DNA from: Flammula alnicola | Taxonomy: Eukaryota > Basidiomycota > Agaricomycetes > Agaricales > Strophariaceae | Direction of reading: 5' to 3' | Length of the DNA stretch: 64,000 nucleotides | Assembly: GCA_015499995.1 (NCBI GenBank) | Contig: JADNRV010000044.1 | Location: 1-64,000 of the forward strand | Part shown: one piece after another, positions 22,581 to 35,486 of the stretch | Layout: every line of letters starts with the position of its first letter | How positions within the stretch are numbered: position 1 is the first letter of the stretch | Notes under the pieces: model-generated | Database searches by the model: none | Told to the model about the DNA's origin: nothing | What the model saw: the letters and a program-made list of their open reading frames with translations, nothing else | Position numbers and translations under genes: made by a program

Positions 22581-23939
22581 TTAAGATTGCGTTGATGAAT
22601 CACCATTCATCAAGGGTCCAAGTGGGCTGCGTGTGCGGGTTGGAGTAGAGAGGTCGCTCGTTGAAGAGATGCGGGTCGAGGCTTGAAGATTCGGAGTGCT
22701 GCGCGAGCCATCGTGGGATTTTGGAGGGTGGTCATTGGAATGATCATGAGCAACATCTGCTGACGTCGACTGAGATCCAGGTTGTGAATGCGTTGACCTT
22801 GCCAGGACTTCACGCCTCCATTGCTCTTGCTCTTGGTGCCTCCATTCAGCGAGTTGGGAGGGACTCTGCTGGCCATCTTCCACTTCGACGTCTGCTGGAA
22901 CAAACAAATCTTGACTACCGTATTCATCGCCTTGCTCCTGGAGTTCAGCCGGAAGCGTTCCCGGGACATGGTCTTCTGGCTGAGGAGGTATCCTATGTAA
23001 AAGACCAAAACTGACGGAGCGCAACCGGCCCGGGTCAGAAGTCACAACACCAAGCATTAGAAAAGAGAGGGAATCACCCGAAAACGCAACCCAAAAGACC
23101 TTCTCCACCCCAATGTCTGTTGGAATAAGAACTACTTCTCGGAGTGTGCTAATAACAATGTCAGGAAGAGAATTGTATCAAGATTTATATCGTTGAATGA
23201 ACGTACTCAAAATCATATGAATAGACATAAACCCTCAGAGGTTTATCAACATGCTGCAATTGGTGAGACAAAACGATCAGACAATGTCAAAGTGTAGTAC
23301 GTACAGCTTCTACAAGGTCATAGAAATCATTTTCGGCGCTCAAGACGCCTCCTGACCAGCCTATATGCAATCATTAGTGATTGTCACACATATCAAGAAC
23401 ATATAAGCAACCTAGTATCCAATCACCCATGGGAACGAGGCCCGCGCTCTCTGCAGGACTTCCTTCAAGTACATCCAGCACATGCCACACATTATCTGTC
23501 GCGGTTTCCGGTTGACACAGGCGCATGCTTAATCCAAGTAATGAAGGTTGTGCATTCGAAGGCGATTGCTGCGAGTCGTTCGGGCTGAGATTCTGCTGAG
23601 ACCATACTCGCGAAGGAGTTATTGGGACAACTATATGAGCATTAACGTTCAATATACATTTGGAAGTCGGTAACATTGCGACCTACCTCGTGTCCGTTTA
23701 CTCTTGCTGTTCCACACCAGCAAATTCAAAGTTCGGTTTTCGTGATTTTCTACAATCTTCTCCAGCTCAGAAGCATCAATGTCTTTGTCAGATGACAGGG
23801 AATCTCCTTCGAACCCAACCACGAAATCAAAGAATGGCTCGATGTTTGACTGAAAGGCAGGAGAAGAGGGCGTCACTCTGAGTACGTGTAGGCCGCGGTG
23901 AGGTGTGTCAGATTGAGAAGAGGATTGTCCAGCACCCAT
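22581..23939 (-). CDS. Golgi reassembly-stacking protein (GRASP55/65 family)
   Basis: Tethers Golgi membranes and takes part in unconventional secretion. The N-terminus MGAGQSSS carries a glycine at position 2, the usual myristoylation site, which decides the start at 23937-23939 over longer upstream reading. The first PDZ-like half shows GLHVLRVTPSSPAFQSNIEP, FFDFVVGFEGDSL, TLNLLVWNSKSK; the second shows SLLGLSMRLCQP, WHVLDVLEGSPAESAGLVP, GDWILG, WSGGVLSAENDFYDLVEAH, VYVYSYDFD, then WGGEGLLGCVFGFGLLHRIP and a Ser/Pro-rich tail. The WGGEGLLG block is in a different frame from the preceding EVVLIP; restoring one T at 23120-23121 joins them. Transcribed away from the Zn2Cys6 gene. Confidence 0.87.
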
Positions 23940-26483
23940 TGCGTAAAAGTCGGTGTAGAGAATAGAAGTATCGTCAGATGTTCGTGGTGCGTACGCGTCG
24001 TACTGTACAGTGTACACAGATGTGGGCCGCAGCGCGCTAAGTGCGTTTACACGGCGAGCACGTGCGAACGTGATGAACAACCTCGCCTTCCGAAAGAGGA
24101 AAGCAAGCTTCCCTTCTCTCTCAGATCTCCCATCACCAAGAAGGCGTAAAGTCTGGTTCTTTGCTGGTTCTCCTAGTCATTGATTTTTCTGATTTTAAGT
24201 AATCCTCTTGGGCAAGCAGAGATCATCTCCCCGAGGAACTAGCATCAGTAGGTGTTATGCTTTTTTTACACCTATTTTACATTATCCGTTGATCATCGTT
24301 GTCAACAACGAAGTTGAATAAGTTGAATAGGTTCAATTTCGCACTCAATACCAGAAGAGCCTGAGAATATCTCTTTTGTATTGTGGGGTTATGTTAATGG
24401 AGTCGTCTCTCCCTGATAAAGGCGGTTAAAGCCGTCGCAAATCCCGAATTCGATGGATTTGGGAAGAGCTTGAACTCATCCGAAGAAAACACGACAAGAA
24501 TCCATTGCTCTAATTTTCAGCTGCCCTCGAATCATCATTCTTGACGATTATCTGATCTATTCTATTTGCTGTAATTTTTTTCGTCAACAGCACTTCGGAT
24601 GTTCCATTCTTTCAGGTCCGTTCCTGCCTATCGGTTCAGCCTTATTGTGTTGTTGACTTGGCGAGGTGAACTACGGCGTCTCGCGCTAACCTCCCCTATG
24701 CCCCCATTTTTGTTTTCGACTAATAAAATACGGTCTATCACCCTCTATGCTTTGTCAATGGTATAACAAAAAATCTCTTTCTGGGCCTTGAAAGTCACTT
24801 CGAGGTTACCGATTACAGGAAGGTCTCTGTCTGTTTCTTGTATGTTCAAAAGGCAACTTTTAATGCTATAATTGTGCATTCATCTGCGCGTTAAATTTTT
24901 AGGTCGAAATCGCCTACCAAAATGACATTGACTGACTCGAGAGCTCATCTTCGTTGAAAATGTGGCCCCGTTAAATTTGTCTCTCTTTGGCGGACTACTT
25001 TGAGCACAGACTTCCCAGCTCTGACAGGTCGATTATTCTCAGCAGACTATCTAAAAGGTGCTGGGCTTGCCAAGCACCGACCGACACAGCATCCGCCGTT
25101 GTGTTCAATCATTACTATGATCGCAGAGGCCTGACAAAGTATAGGCTTCATTAGACAGGTCTTACCCCTCGTCCTGCTCGAGCCCATCGACCGTCGAGGC
25201 CCTGGAGGTCTAGGGGAGGGTAGGACCCTTGGGATAGATCTCCTCATTCCGACTGGATCTCAATCCTGTCGAGAGATCTAAACCTTGATAATCATGTAAG
25301 AGTTGTTCTTCCCACAGGGGTATTACCTCTCCCGCCTCGGCGGACGTGTGTAAATCTTTCTGCTCGCATTGTCGAGATCGTTGGGGAAATGCAGCACTTT
25401 CCGGACCTATACACGGTTAAAAATATAACTCCCGCTTGGTCAACCCACCCGTACCCCACGCAAGCATCCCCCGACGTACGAAACGGTTGTTTCCATTTGA
25501 GCCATCTAAGGATTGTGTAGTTCGGTGGTTCGGATACGATTGAATGGCCCGTTTATCAGAAGCCTGTCAAGCAAAAATATATTCAAGAAATCTTTTTCAT
25601 TTCTAACGAAAGAAAAAATATTCCAGCTCCTAGCTCAAATCGTACACTGTACGGTACTACTTAGTCCCTTGATGCTGTGGGAAACTTGGGTCTGGAGGGT
25701 CTGGAGAGTCTTGCCCAGGCTGCTAACCATATGATCCCCCAACGGGCGGTACATAATGATAAAGTCTAGAGGCGACGTAGGTATCTTTATCTATCTTTAT
25801 CACACTTCGTTGCCCAATAATATTACTGTCAATTTATAATACGTAGTAGAACGGGCCCACGTCAGAGAGTGAAACGGTAGGCCGATGCTATTTCGTATGG
25901 ACTCCACCTCAATGAGCTGCAACCACACTATCATCGGACTTGGGTTAGGTTATAATTAGGAAATTCAAGGTTCGTCCGTTTCGTTCACGTGGCACAAGGT
26001 GGAAAATATGAGAACGAAAGAGGATCCGCGGAACACTCCCAAAGCGTCCTCCAAGGTTCTTTCCGGACTTGACAAAAAATACCGCGACTCGCTTACGGAA
26101 GTATTCAGGTGAGGTTTTTGATCTGATCAAAACAAGTAAGAAGGCGAAGAAACCAACGCGCCAGCGGTTGGGTCCGGGATTTAACCGATGCTGGTAGCAG
26201 TGTGAACACAGAACAGATTGTTCTCGTGATATCGATCCATGTTGGGCAACCACGCGCAAAGTCATCTCTCTCTCTCGTTTGTGCAAGAGTGTGGTCGTCC
26301 TGATGCAGCTGGATATAACTTATTGAAAAGAAGTTTTTGAGTTAGAAAGCGCCCGGTTGTAAACAAATTGCCACGGGACAACAAACAGACATTCTGCTCA
26401 AAACGACGCGGCTCAACCCAATACCAAGCCTTCACTACCCCACAAATCCTCCTGCATCTAAAATACGTCTCCTCCACACGATC
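23940..26483. promoter_or_regulatory. Long divergent intergenic region upstream of the Zn2Cys6 gene
   Basis: About 2.5 kb between the starts of GRASP and the transcription factor gene. No coding exon, RNA gene or transposon motif was recognised. Minor features are a small tandem GTTGAATAA-GTTGAATAG near 24310-24330 and GGTCTGGA repeated at 25691-25708. Long upstream regions are common for regulatory genes, and an unannotated noncoding transcript cannot be excluded. Confidence 0.4.
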
Positions 26484-29430
26484 ATGCCTGCTGCTCGACC
26501 CAAGAAAGAGAACAATTCAGCCACGCCCCCTTCCGACGATGGCCATCTCAAGGAATCTCTCTCCGAAAACAGCAAGAGTAAGAGAAAGTAAGTCTGGATT
26601 CACCGACTATTCTCCGCTCTGCTTTCTATCGCGTTCGCCCCTCTTCACCCCCGCATTCCCCACGTCTCTTCCCTCCCCATTTCTACATTTCTTGCATTCA
26701 TCAAGTCCTGTTTTCCATGTTATTCATCCTTCTTTTCTCCGTTAATAACTCACTGACCCGTTTCTCTTCTACCTAACAGGAGGCAATCTCAAAGTCAGTG
26801 GCTTTGCTGTCCAGACACTCCAGTAAATTCACATTTTTTTTGCTAATAATCTAGGTTGCGATGCCTGCCGGGCTCGAAAAGTTCGGTGCGCTAGGGAGAA
26901 TCCGGACGACCCAAAGCAATCTTGCAAGCATTGCGTAACCCTCGGTATTCCATGTACTTATGACTACCAACCCAAAAAGCGGGGCCCTCCGAATCTGTGA
27001 GTGGATATAAGTCTTTCTTGCTTCGTCATTCCAACAGACCCCATGTAGCTATCTGCGACGCCTTCAGGAAGCGGCAGCGGCCGCTGCTGGCCAACAACAG
27101 CCATCCGACAGTCCCCCTCGCGAAATGGATATTGCCTCGTCACCGATCTCCACCATTGCAAGCCCTCCGCAGAGTATGGTATCACCAAGTATCGGTTCAA
27201 AGAGCCCTCCTTCATTTCTCGAGCCCACGATCAATCAGCATCCTTCGATTCCCTCTGTTCCGATGCCTCCATCACGGTATCCCATTGCTGCGGACACTTA
27301 TCACAATCACAACCAGTACCCTCAACAAAATGGCGTGTCTGCATCATCTTATAATGGCTCTAGATCATTAGAGTCGGGCGCCAACGGACACAATATTCTC
27401 CATTCACATGGAGCACAACAGCCCAAGGTTGAAGAACAACAATCCTACTCTTCGTCACCCTCAGATTCATTCAGCGCATATCCGATGCATAACTGGTCGT
27501 ATAAACAACACCAAATGCTCCCAGTGCCGGTTCCCACAACCGTTCCTCCTCCTCTCTCGTATTATTATCGGCCTCGACGATTGGAAGAGATCGCCCCTCG
27601 AGATACCATCTCCTTGATTATTGCTCTTTTCTTTGATTTTGTTTATCCACTTACGCCTTGCGTCCACAAGCCCTCGTTTATGGCCGATTTGCACTCGAGA
27701 CGGGAGGAAAGAGATCCGCTCTTCTTTGCTCTGGTTATGTCAACAGTGGCATCTACCCTAGTACAAGTTCCTCGGTCGTATTTGCCGATGGAACGACCAA
27801 TAGTCAGAAAATTGGCACAGGTGCTCCTATATCTCCCTTTTCTGATAATTCATTTTTGCTAATTATTTCTGTAGACTGCTCATGAGGCCAGCAGGTACAT
27901 CACAATTGCTTCTTATGATCCACCGACGTCGATGCACGTTGTAATTCGTTACTTGTTGGTCTCTCTATCTCGGCGTTTCGACATAGTCTCATCCTTCATT
28001 TTTCAGTGATTGTATTTATCATTTCTGCGAGGGGCACGACGCTACCCAACATGCTGCCTTGGAGAGGCGCTCAATTGCCGTGACGCTTCATATGCACGAA
28101 GAGGCGTCCTATGATGGCCTAGATCCCATTGAATGTGAAGTAAGAAGACGCATATTCTGGCTCCTTTTCGGAGGCACGCATTATTTTTTTTAATTATTTT
28201 TTTCTGAATGTCAGCTAACGTTATTCCCTCATAGCCGACAAATCGATGTCCATCCTCCTAGGCCGGCCGATATGTCTTCGAGACGAAGATTGTACAGTAC
28301 ATTTCCCAAAGGAGTTGGATGATGAATAGTATGTCATTCCTACAATACCAACCGATAATTTTCCGGACTGATGATGTACCATCTCTGCATTCATAGTATT
28401 ACCCCCAGTGCTTATTTACCCCAACCTCATGGAAAGACCGCGATAGTCTCGGTCTTAACTATATATCAAGACTTTTCGCGCTCCTGGGAGAAATTCTTGT
28501 CCGCATTCGGGTTGACAAGCGGTCACCGCCGCAGGGACAGTTTGCAACCGCCAGGTTGGAAGAATCCAGTCTCTGCAAGGTCGAATATTGACTGCGCTCA
28601 GTCACACACCGGAAGCCTTGCGATTGAAGCAGACCGCAAATCAACCAAATGTACTACCTGAATATGGTGGAGCTGGGTTCCGCCAGGCCACTTTTGCAGA
28701 GGTCAAGGATTTCTTTGACAACCCGAATGCCTCTCGTGCAAATGCGCTCAATCCTTTCTTGGTGATGCAAGCGAACCTATACGTCACTCAGGTGCGTTGC
28801 TCTTCTTGAGCTTCAGATTTCTGGGCTCATTTCATGTTTTCTTTAACTAGCAACTCGTCCGCTTTGTTATTGAGCAGTATCGGGACGAGCTTCTCATGTC
28901 CTTGCACGGGAGTCTCGATGAGCAGCAGGTTGCGGAAGACCGTGAAGCCGTCGCGAGCGACCTTTTGAATATCTTGCATAGGTAAAAATTTGCTCAAAAT
29001 CGGAAGAATGTTGTAAGGCTGAGCCACGCTAATTTCTAGTATACCCATCCAATCCATTGCGACCAATGGTCCAAGTTTGGTATGTAGCGTCAATATGGAT
29101 TTTTTGGCACACGTCCTCATTCTCTTCGCAGGTGCACAAAACCAGATTCGTGGCGTCGACGCTATTGGACGCCGTTCGCAAAGCTGAGACGGCTCCCGCC
29201 TCGGCAGCTCGCGCCCATGCCTATCTTTGTTAGTGGCCCCTTCGCTTGTTTTCTAGATAAATTTGCTTACCTATTATTGCAGGGGACTTCCTCAGCATTC
29301 TTTCGGAGATCGAGAGGAATTATTTGTGAGTCCTACCTATCTTTGCAGTTTGACAGTCTGGCTCAATGTTCGATATAGATTGGACGACGACAGAGATGGC
29401 ACATCCTCTGGCGATGGCATGATGGTATGA
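26484..29430 (+). CDS. Zn2Cys6 fungal-specific transcription factor
   Basis: DNA-binding regulator. The N-terminus is basic (MPAARPKKENN) and leads to the zinc cluster CDACRARKVRC..CKHCVTLGIPC, spacing C-X2-C-X6-C-X11-C-X2-C-X6-C, then KKRGPPNLYLRRLQEAAAAA as linker and dimerisation segment. A long Ser/Pro/Gln region precedes the fungal_trans middle homology region: LIIALFFDFVYPLTPCVHKP, HDATQHAALERRSIAVTLHM, EVRRRIFWLLFGADKSMSIL, GRPICLRDEDC. One intron, at 28174-28234, has a GC donor. After QPHGKTAIVS the family pattern (GLNYISRLFALLGEILVRI) continues in another frame, and again before LTALSHTPEALRL, suggesting a missing base near 28450 and near 28588. TGA at 29428-29430. Target pathway unknown; resemblance to XlnR-like regulators is loose. 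Confidence 0.82.
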
Positions 29431-29957
29431 TAGGACTCGAGTTCTGTTTCTTATTTCAACCTGCTTTCTATCTGGTTTTTGCATTTATTTCTCTACCTTG
29501 GGCAGCCTTAATGCCCTTTCTTCTTCTCCCCTGTCCTCTTAGTATACCCAGCCGCCGCCTGCCCTATGTATTGTCGACCACGTACCCTTTCAACACTGTA
29601 GCATGCAATGAAATATTTTCGAGTACTTATTTACCGACTTAGGATGACTTTACTTACTGTACTATGAACGTTTAGGACGAATAAATACTCTGCACTTTTA
29701 GCCACTGCACCATCCATTCTGGGGAAAGAGTTGGAAAAGAAGTTGTGGTCATCGGCTATTGCCGAATGTTGAACAGACGCGTCGGTCTCTTGTCCGGACT
29801 CGACTCAGGCCAGTGAATAGACGCGTCTTCCATCTCAATCATCTGCCGCTGAACTCCAACTCTTTGTGAGTTTCACCGACGTGTTTCTACTCAGACCTTC
29901 TCTTTTCACATACATTTGCCGGTTGTAATTATCAAAGCCTCCTTCAATATCCTCCCA

Positions 29958-31341
29958 ATGGCCAGCCTTCCTGAATCTGGGAAAAACCAAGTCAAGATGT
30001 CAGCTCCTCCACGGACCTTACAGAGGAAGAAGCAACGCGATACGATAGGCAGATGAGGTTGTGGGGTATAGAAGCCCAGCAGAGGTGCAATTCTTATCGC
30101 TCGGCCTTGTCATCACTAGAGTTCACGATGAAATATTTAGGATGCGCAATGCTACAATTTTGGTGGTGCGTCTCAGAGGCGTGGCCACAGAAGCCATCAA
30201 GAATGTGGTGCTCGCGGGTATTGGAAAATTAATAATCGTCGATGGAGAAAACGTTTGCGAAGAGGATCTGGGAGCAGGATTCTTCTTCAGAGATGGAGAT
30301 GTTGGTCTGAAAGTAAGGGTTCGAATGCTGGGCGGATATATGATGGTAATTTCTCGGTTCTTGTTTCGTATAGAGGCTCAACGCCGCCAAATCAAGAATC
30401 GAAAGTCTCAATCCCCTTGTGACTGTGGAGACAATAACGGACAGCTCGATTTCGGAGGAAGAAAGCCTTGAATCCATTATCAAAACGGTAGACCTCGTGT
30501 GTGTAACGGATTGGAATCGCGACGGTCTTGTGAGTTATTGCCCCCATCCCTATCAAGGCCCATATCCTCATTTTATATCCGCTCCGGGCTAGATTCGTAT
30601 GAACGAGATATGTCGAAAGCATCAGAAGCCGTTCTATGCTGGTGGAACATATGGTCTTGTTGGCTACATTTTTTGTGATCTCCTGAGTCACGAATATCTT
30701 GCTCCGTGAGATATTTCTCCGTAGTGCATCTATTTCCACTGACAGCTGTGCACTCACGTCGAATAGTGATCGTTCCGCCCCTGCTGACCAACCAAAAACA
30801 GTGAAAACGACCGTAACATATACACCCCTCGCTTCTGCCATTCGCCACCGGTGGAGCCGCCTGACAAAGAGACAGACGAAGGAAATCAATCCTGCACTTT
30901 TTTTTGCGATTCTAGGCAAGTGGATTCTGTTGTTCCAGCATTGTTCTCACCAGTCAACGTTTCGTCCAGCACTCTGGCAGTTCCAATCATTGCACAGTAA
31001 CCTACCTAATGATGCCAAGCAAGCTAACGAAATCGAAACTATCTCGAATTCCCTTATTTCGGAAGCCGACGTGAACAAACAAGTTCTGGCAAAGGAACCT
31101 CGAAACCTCATAGAGTATGAGCTCTCTCTTCTTTTCTCCAAATGAAGGGACTAATTCGTCGTATAGCTCTTTATCGACCACTGCTAACCACGAGTTCTCG
31201 CCCGTGTGTGCGATAGTTGGCGGAATGCTCGCTCAAGACATGCTCAAATCCCTTGGAGGTCGTGAACCTCCGATAGCCAATTTCTTTGTCTTCGACGGTA
31301 ACACCGGAGGGGGCACTGTTTGCCGAATGAATATGCCTTGA
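29958..31341 (+). CDS. AOS1: SUMO-activating enzyme subunit 1 (AOS1/SAE1)
   Basis: Adenylation-half partner of UBA2 in the heterodimeric SUMO E1. The ThiF/E1 fold is visible: YDRQMRLWGIEAQQR, MRNATILVVRLRGVATEAIK, LAGIGKLIIVDGENVCEEDL, SRIESLNPLVTVE, VDLVCVTDWN, FYAGGTYGLVGYIFCDL, and the C-terminal SPVCAIVGGMLAQDMLKSLG. No catalytic cysteine domain or ubiquitin-like fold is present; with about 340 residues this fits AOS1, not ULA1. The first codons MASLPESGK and the rest of exon 1 (SQDVSSSTDLTEEEATRYDR) are one base out of frame; an extra A in the run at 29982-29986 would join them. The intron 30916-30969 has the donor GCAAGT. Confidence 0.86.
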
Positions 31342-34300
31342 GACATCATTTTTTCTGTCTATTTGCTATCATGTAATATACCTTCGTCTATTCTCAAGGT
31401 TCTAGTGATCTGACGGCCCCCCGGAGAAACACTAACTCAACGCTAACTAGAACTCCCAGAGAGAGATGACATGCCGCAGGTACGTGATTTTTTAGGCTCA
31501 GAAACTGGGTTGGTGCCGAGGGCTTACTGATTCGGGACCATAGGGATATACTATTTATGCCAATCAAGTGGTGTATTTTCCCGAGACTCTCATTGCGCAA
31601 ACCTTCAATTTAAGAATTAAGAATATCTGAAATATCTCTTCCTCAAGCATGTCACGTGTGGACCTTCCACTCTTCTCAGGTCTGTCGACTTGTCGAAGTC
31701 AATCTTCTCTCTACAAGTCACCCACTAAAATAACGAGCGTGGATATTCTAAAGCAGCTTGTACGCAGTATGATGTCACCTATTATCCCACATTCTTTTTT
31801 ATTTTCCTCGGTGCCCCTGCTAGGTTTCATTCTATAGCTATCACGAGCAAGAATCTGGGCGTGGCGTTCAGGACCTGCTCGTTTCCGAAGAATGCCCTCT
31901 ACACCTTCGGACCGATAAAACAACCTTTGTCAGATGCGGTAACGACCCCGCACCCCACATCTCGTTATCCCCCGTACGAAAAGGGCTCGAAGTGCTATGA
32001 GGCGCCTTGGTTAAACGTTCAGCCAGCATCTAACTGGACTGCCGTATTTTATCCGGGAAAGTTCAATGCAAGTCAATCATCGATTTCTTCGCCTAAGATC
32101 ACGGGGCGCGTCCCGATGTTTTCTCCGAACCTTTGTCAACTTTTCCAAAATCGGGGTCGGGTGGATCATGGAGATCAATAGAGGTGGCAGAGAGTGGCAG
32201 AGCCATCCGACGCTGCTCGATCGAGCGATTTCCTTCACATTTCTCGGGCTGTCGTCCCTGGAAGTCAAATGAACGACGATCAGCAATCGATTTCCCCACA
32301 GTGGAACGGTAAATCGCGTGTCTTATTATTTAGGAAAGTTCGAAGAGAGAGGCTTATTCCCCCCGCTGATCCTAGGTCTTAGGCTTCGCGTTTGCGTGAT
32401 GGAATTCACCCGCAATTTTTCCATCTCAAGGTTTTCTTTTATGCCGTCACTGGCATCGAGAATTGCTACCCCGGTACTCTCTTCCGCATGATGAGAGTAT
32501 AGGGCAGGTGGAGGACTATATTTAATTGGCGTCGTGATCGGCGCTCATACAAATTTTACAGAGGCACGGCCCGTCCCCCAACACGATCCTATGTACACAC
32601 ATCGCCTAAATTTCCAATGCGCTACAGTGCCGTGGAGATGTGTATAGTTCGTTAAAAATCATGTCGGTCCTTGTATGACCTTCAATGCGAACAGAGTGTA
32701 TACTGTAGGAAACATGTTCTTTAGAACATTTTCGGAATTTCTTTCGGACAGAATGCCCGAGATACTGTAGCTCCGATAGGTCATCCCAACCCCTCTGTTT
32801 TCTGGCCTTCTCAACTTGAATAACATTTGCTAATAGATGCGCTGCGACTCCCGTTTACAATAATAAAAAATCCGCCACGTACATAACTCCACCTCTCAAG
32901 TAGCTTGCCGATAAAGCGATATTTAAGTATTGTACTGTTGGAAGATTCACAGGAAGATGATCACGAGTCTCTAGACTCCACTTACGAATGAAATTAATTA
33001 CTGTGGAAATATATCATGTTAATGGAAGTGTGTGTTGAATGACGATACTGTGTGCAGCATCGCGATTGAGTGTCTGAGGGCTGCAATTTGGAATCTGGCA
33101 TTAGGCAGCGACGACAATCCATGCTCATTGGTACCGGTCACCGAGGAACAAGCGCCATATGAGAGGCCAGAAAACCAGACCGAAATAAGTTGAGACTCGC
33201 ATCTAGCCAATTAAATGGCCTGGCAAAGACCTCTATAGGCTCCCGGCTGCGAGCTATGGCGTTGCCATGTTCCTGGAACCTCTACACGTTGTTTGAGTTA
33301 CTTTATGATCATTCATGGGGAAAACTCGGTGTCAGCCGAATTATCTCGTCCGTGTGATCTTGCCCCGAACATAGTCGGCATTTTGCCGAGGCCCGCTACT
33401 TCCTAAAGAGGAATGTTATCTTCTTTTTGGGTTTCGTGGCCCATTTTGGAAGTCGGGCGTTCGGCATTTGGCACAGCGACCGACTATCATACATGACCTC
33501 TAAATGTTTGCTTAACTGTCTCGATACCTCGACGCTTACTGTGAGAGCCGAGGCCCTAAACCTTCAGAACTTTGCTTTACTAATAATCTTGGTACTCTTC
33601 AAGTATATTTGCTGTTCGTCTAGCGCCCAGAAAATGTATGTCGACATTCCATCGGCGAGCCCGGGGCGGGGCTGGGAACTCGTTCAAAAAGCCCTTGACT
33701 TTTCCAGCGTAAAAAAATCCAATACCCCTAAGACAAAATAATCGACTTCTCATGTCCGAGCCTCGATGAACAGCGATGTTGGGGTAATCCTAATAACCTC
33801 ACCTTTGCTTCTGGCATTTTGCATCGTTAGACTGCTAAATTGTATTCATCGGCGGTCATGAAGTAAGCGCAACTTTGCCGTCATGAAAATGTGAAATTTT
33901 TACAATGCCTCGGCATTTGCGGCCAGTTAGATATGTTTAGCCGAGAAAATACCACCGTCATCCTTGATGAATCAAAGACGGCGAAAACTTCACACGCGTC
34001 GACTCGCGCGGCGGCGCCACAGTACTTTTGCAGTGCACGATTGCCACAGACGATTGCCTCCTCGGATATTGACGGCTGAGGGAGCCTCTGTGATCCTGGC
34101 ATCCCTGAAGATCAGCGCTTTTTGAAGAATACAGGCAGCAGGGCAAGTAAATTCGTCGGACAGGACTTCAGGTGACGCCAGAAATCTACAAGGGCTCAAA
34201 TGTATGTATATCCACATCTAAAATATCTCTTTCTCTTGCGAGTTACCGAAAATTTCCCTCGTCTGTATTCATACCCCCGTTACTCGGATCAGAGTTATCT

Positions 34301-35486
34301 TCACCACTTCTTATAGCCCTCTCAACGCGTTCAGCAAAAATCCGCTCTGACCCGCCTCTTGGAAAAATTGTCACCAGGTCACCTTTGCGGTTTTCCCAGA
34401 CACCTTCGCTAATGATTAGTTTCAATCACACGGAGCGTAGGGAAAGTCCCGTAAAATACGTACTACTTTACTGGTACCAATCTTCAAAAGTCAGCTGTCG
34501 ATAATACGGCCTCCGAGAACTCTGAGAAAGGAAGTTCTAAGGTGCTACACCCTGCACACCTCTTCTAACTTCCTTGTCTTGTCTAGTGAGTATCAGCTCT
34601 TCAAGTTACTAAGTACTAGCGCATGTCATATGTGCGGATTTTTCAGTATATCAGACCTTTCCTAACGAAACTGCACCGTGTGATGCTCGTCCTCGCCAAA
34701 GTTATGTACATCCTTTTCTATATACATTGTTTTGCTGAGGAAGTGAGCCTTTGTAATTGTACTTTGTTCGCGCCTTCTGTGGCGTCCTTGCACAGAAATA
34801 AATTTTGCTCATGAATTGACCTGAGAAGCCAAGCCTTGTGATCAGTCGCATGAGCGTTGTACATGCGGGTGCACTTTGATAGGCTTTGATGCCTAACTAC
34901 CTAAACCATTCTGGACATCGATTAGCTGGCTATTCTCTATGTTCAATATCAATCACGCCCCCACCTCAACAAAATGTGATTAGAAATTGCATGCGATCAC
35001 CTCGTCGTCTTTAGGCTTCCTTGGGTACGAAGCTGCTCAGCGCTTAACAATATAGACGCCGGCATCGAGCAACTTACAAACGCGCTCGCCACGAGCCTGG
35101 AGTTACCCCGGAGTTACCCAAAGTTCGTTCCCGCGCTCAAATTGAGTCGTAATCAAGGTCAACGCCGGAATAAGTGCTCGGTATCATGATACAAGTAGTT
35201 TATATTAAATATGAGGCGCGTGGTCGACACTTTCGCATCACGGACCGTGACGGACATCAGCGCGGCTATTGATAGCACACCTACGACTCGACGAGCCTTT
35301 CGTGCGTTCACCGGTATTCAAGTACACTACCGTCGAGTTCCTTCCCCACGGGCTCAAAGGCTTCAAGCTTCAAGCTTAACTCTATCTCAGCCTGAGCGAC
35401 ATACTAACTCGAGACCACGCTAACTGCTCGTAATCGCCGATCGGTGTCGCTTCGATAATCTTTGAAGAATTCGAACGTGTGTTCAT
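31342..35486. other. Gene-poor 4.1-kb region
   Basis: No conserved gene was recognised on either strand between AOS1 and the FAD reductase. Many short ORFs are present but lack splice-compatible continuation, apart from one weak two-exon candidate at 31649-32000. No transposase, reverse transcriptase or terminal-repeat signature was seen, although the region could contain a decayed element too degraded to identify by eye. Confidence 0.45.
31649..32000 (+). CDS. Weak candidate: two-exon ORF of unknown function
   Basis: Exon 1 begins MSRVDLPLFSGLSTC and ends TSVDILKQL; an intron at 31760-31823 (GTACGC to CTGCTAG, 64 nt) keeps the frame, and exon 2 runs from VSFYSYHEQESGRGVQ to RKGLEVL, TGA at 31998. 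Total 95 residues. Splice signals and size are typical here, but no domain, signal peptide or family was recognised, and a further open frame after the stop suggests the 3' end may be wrong. It may be chance. Confidence 0.22.
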
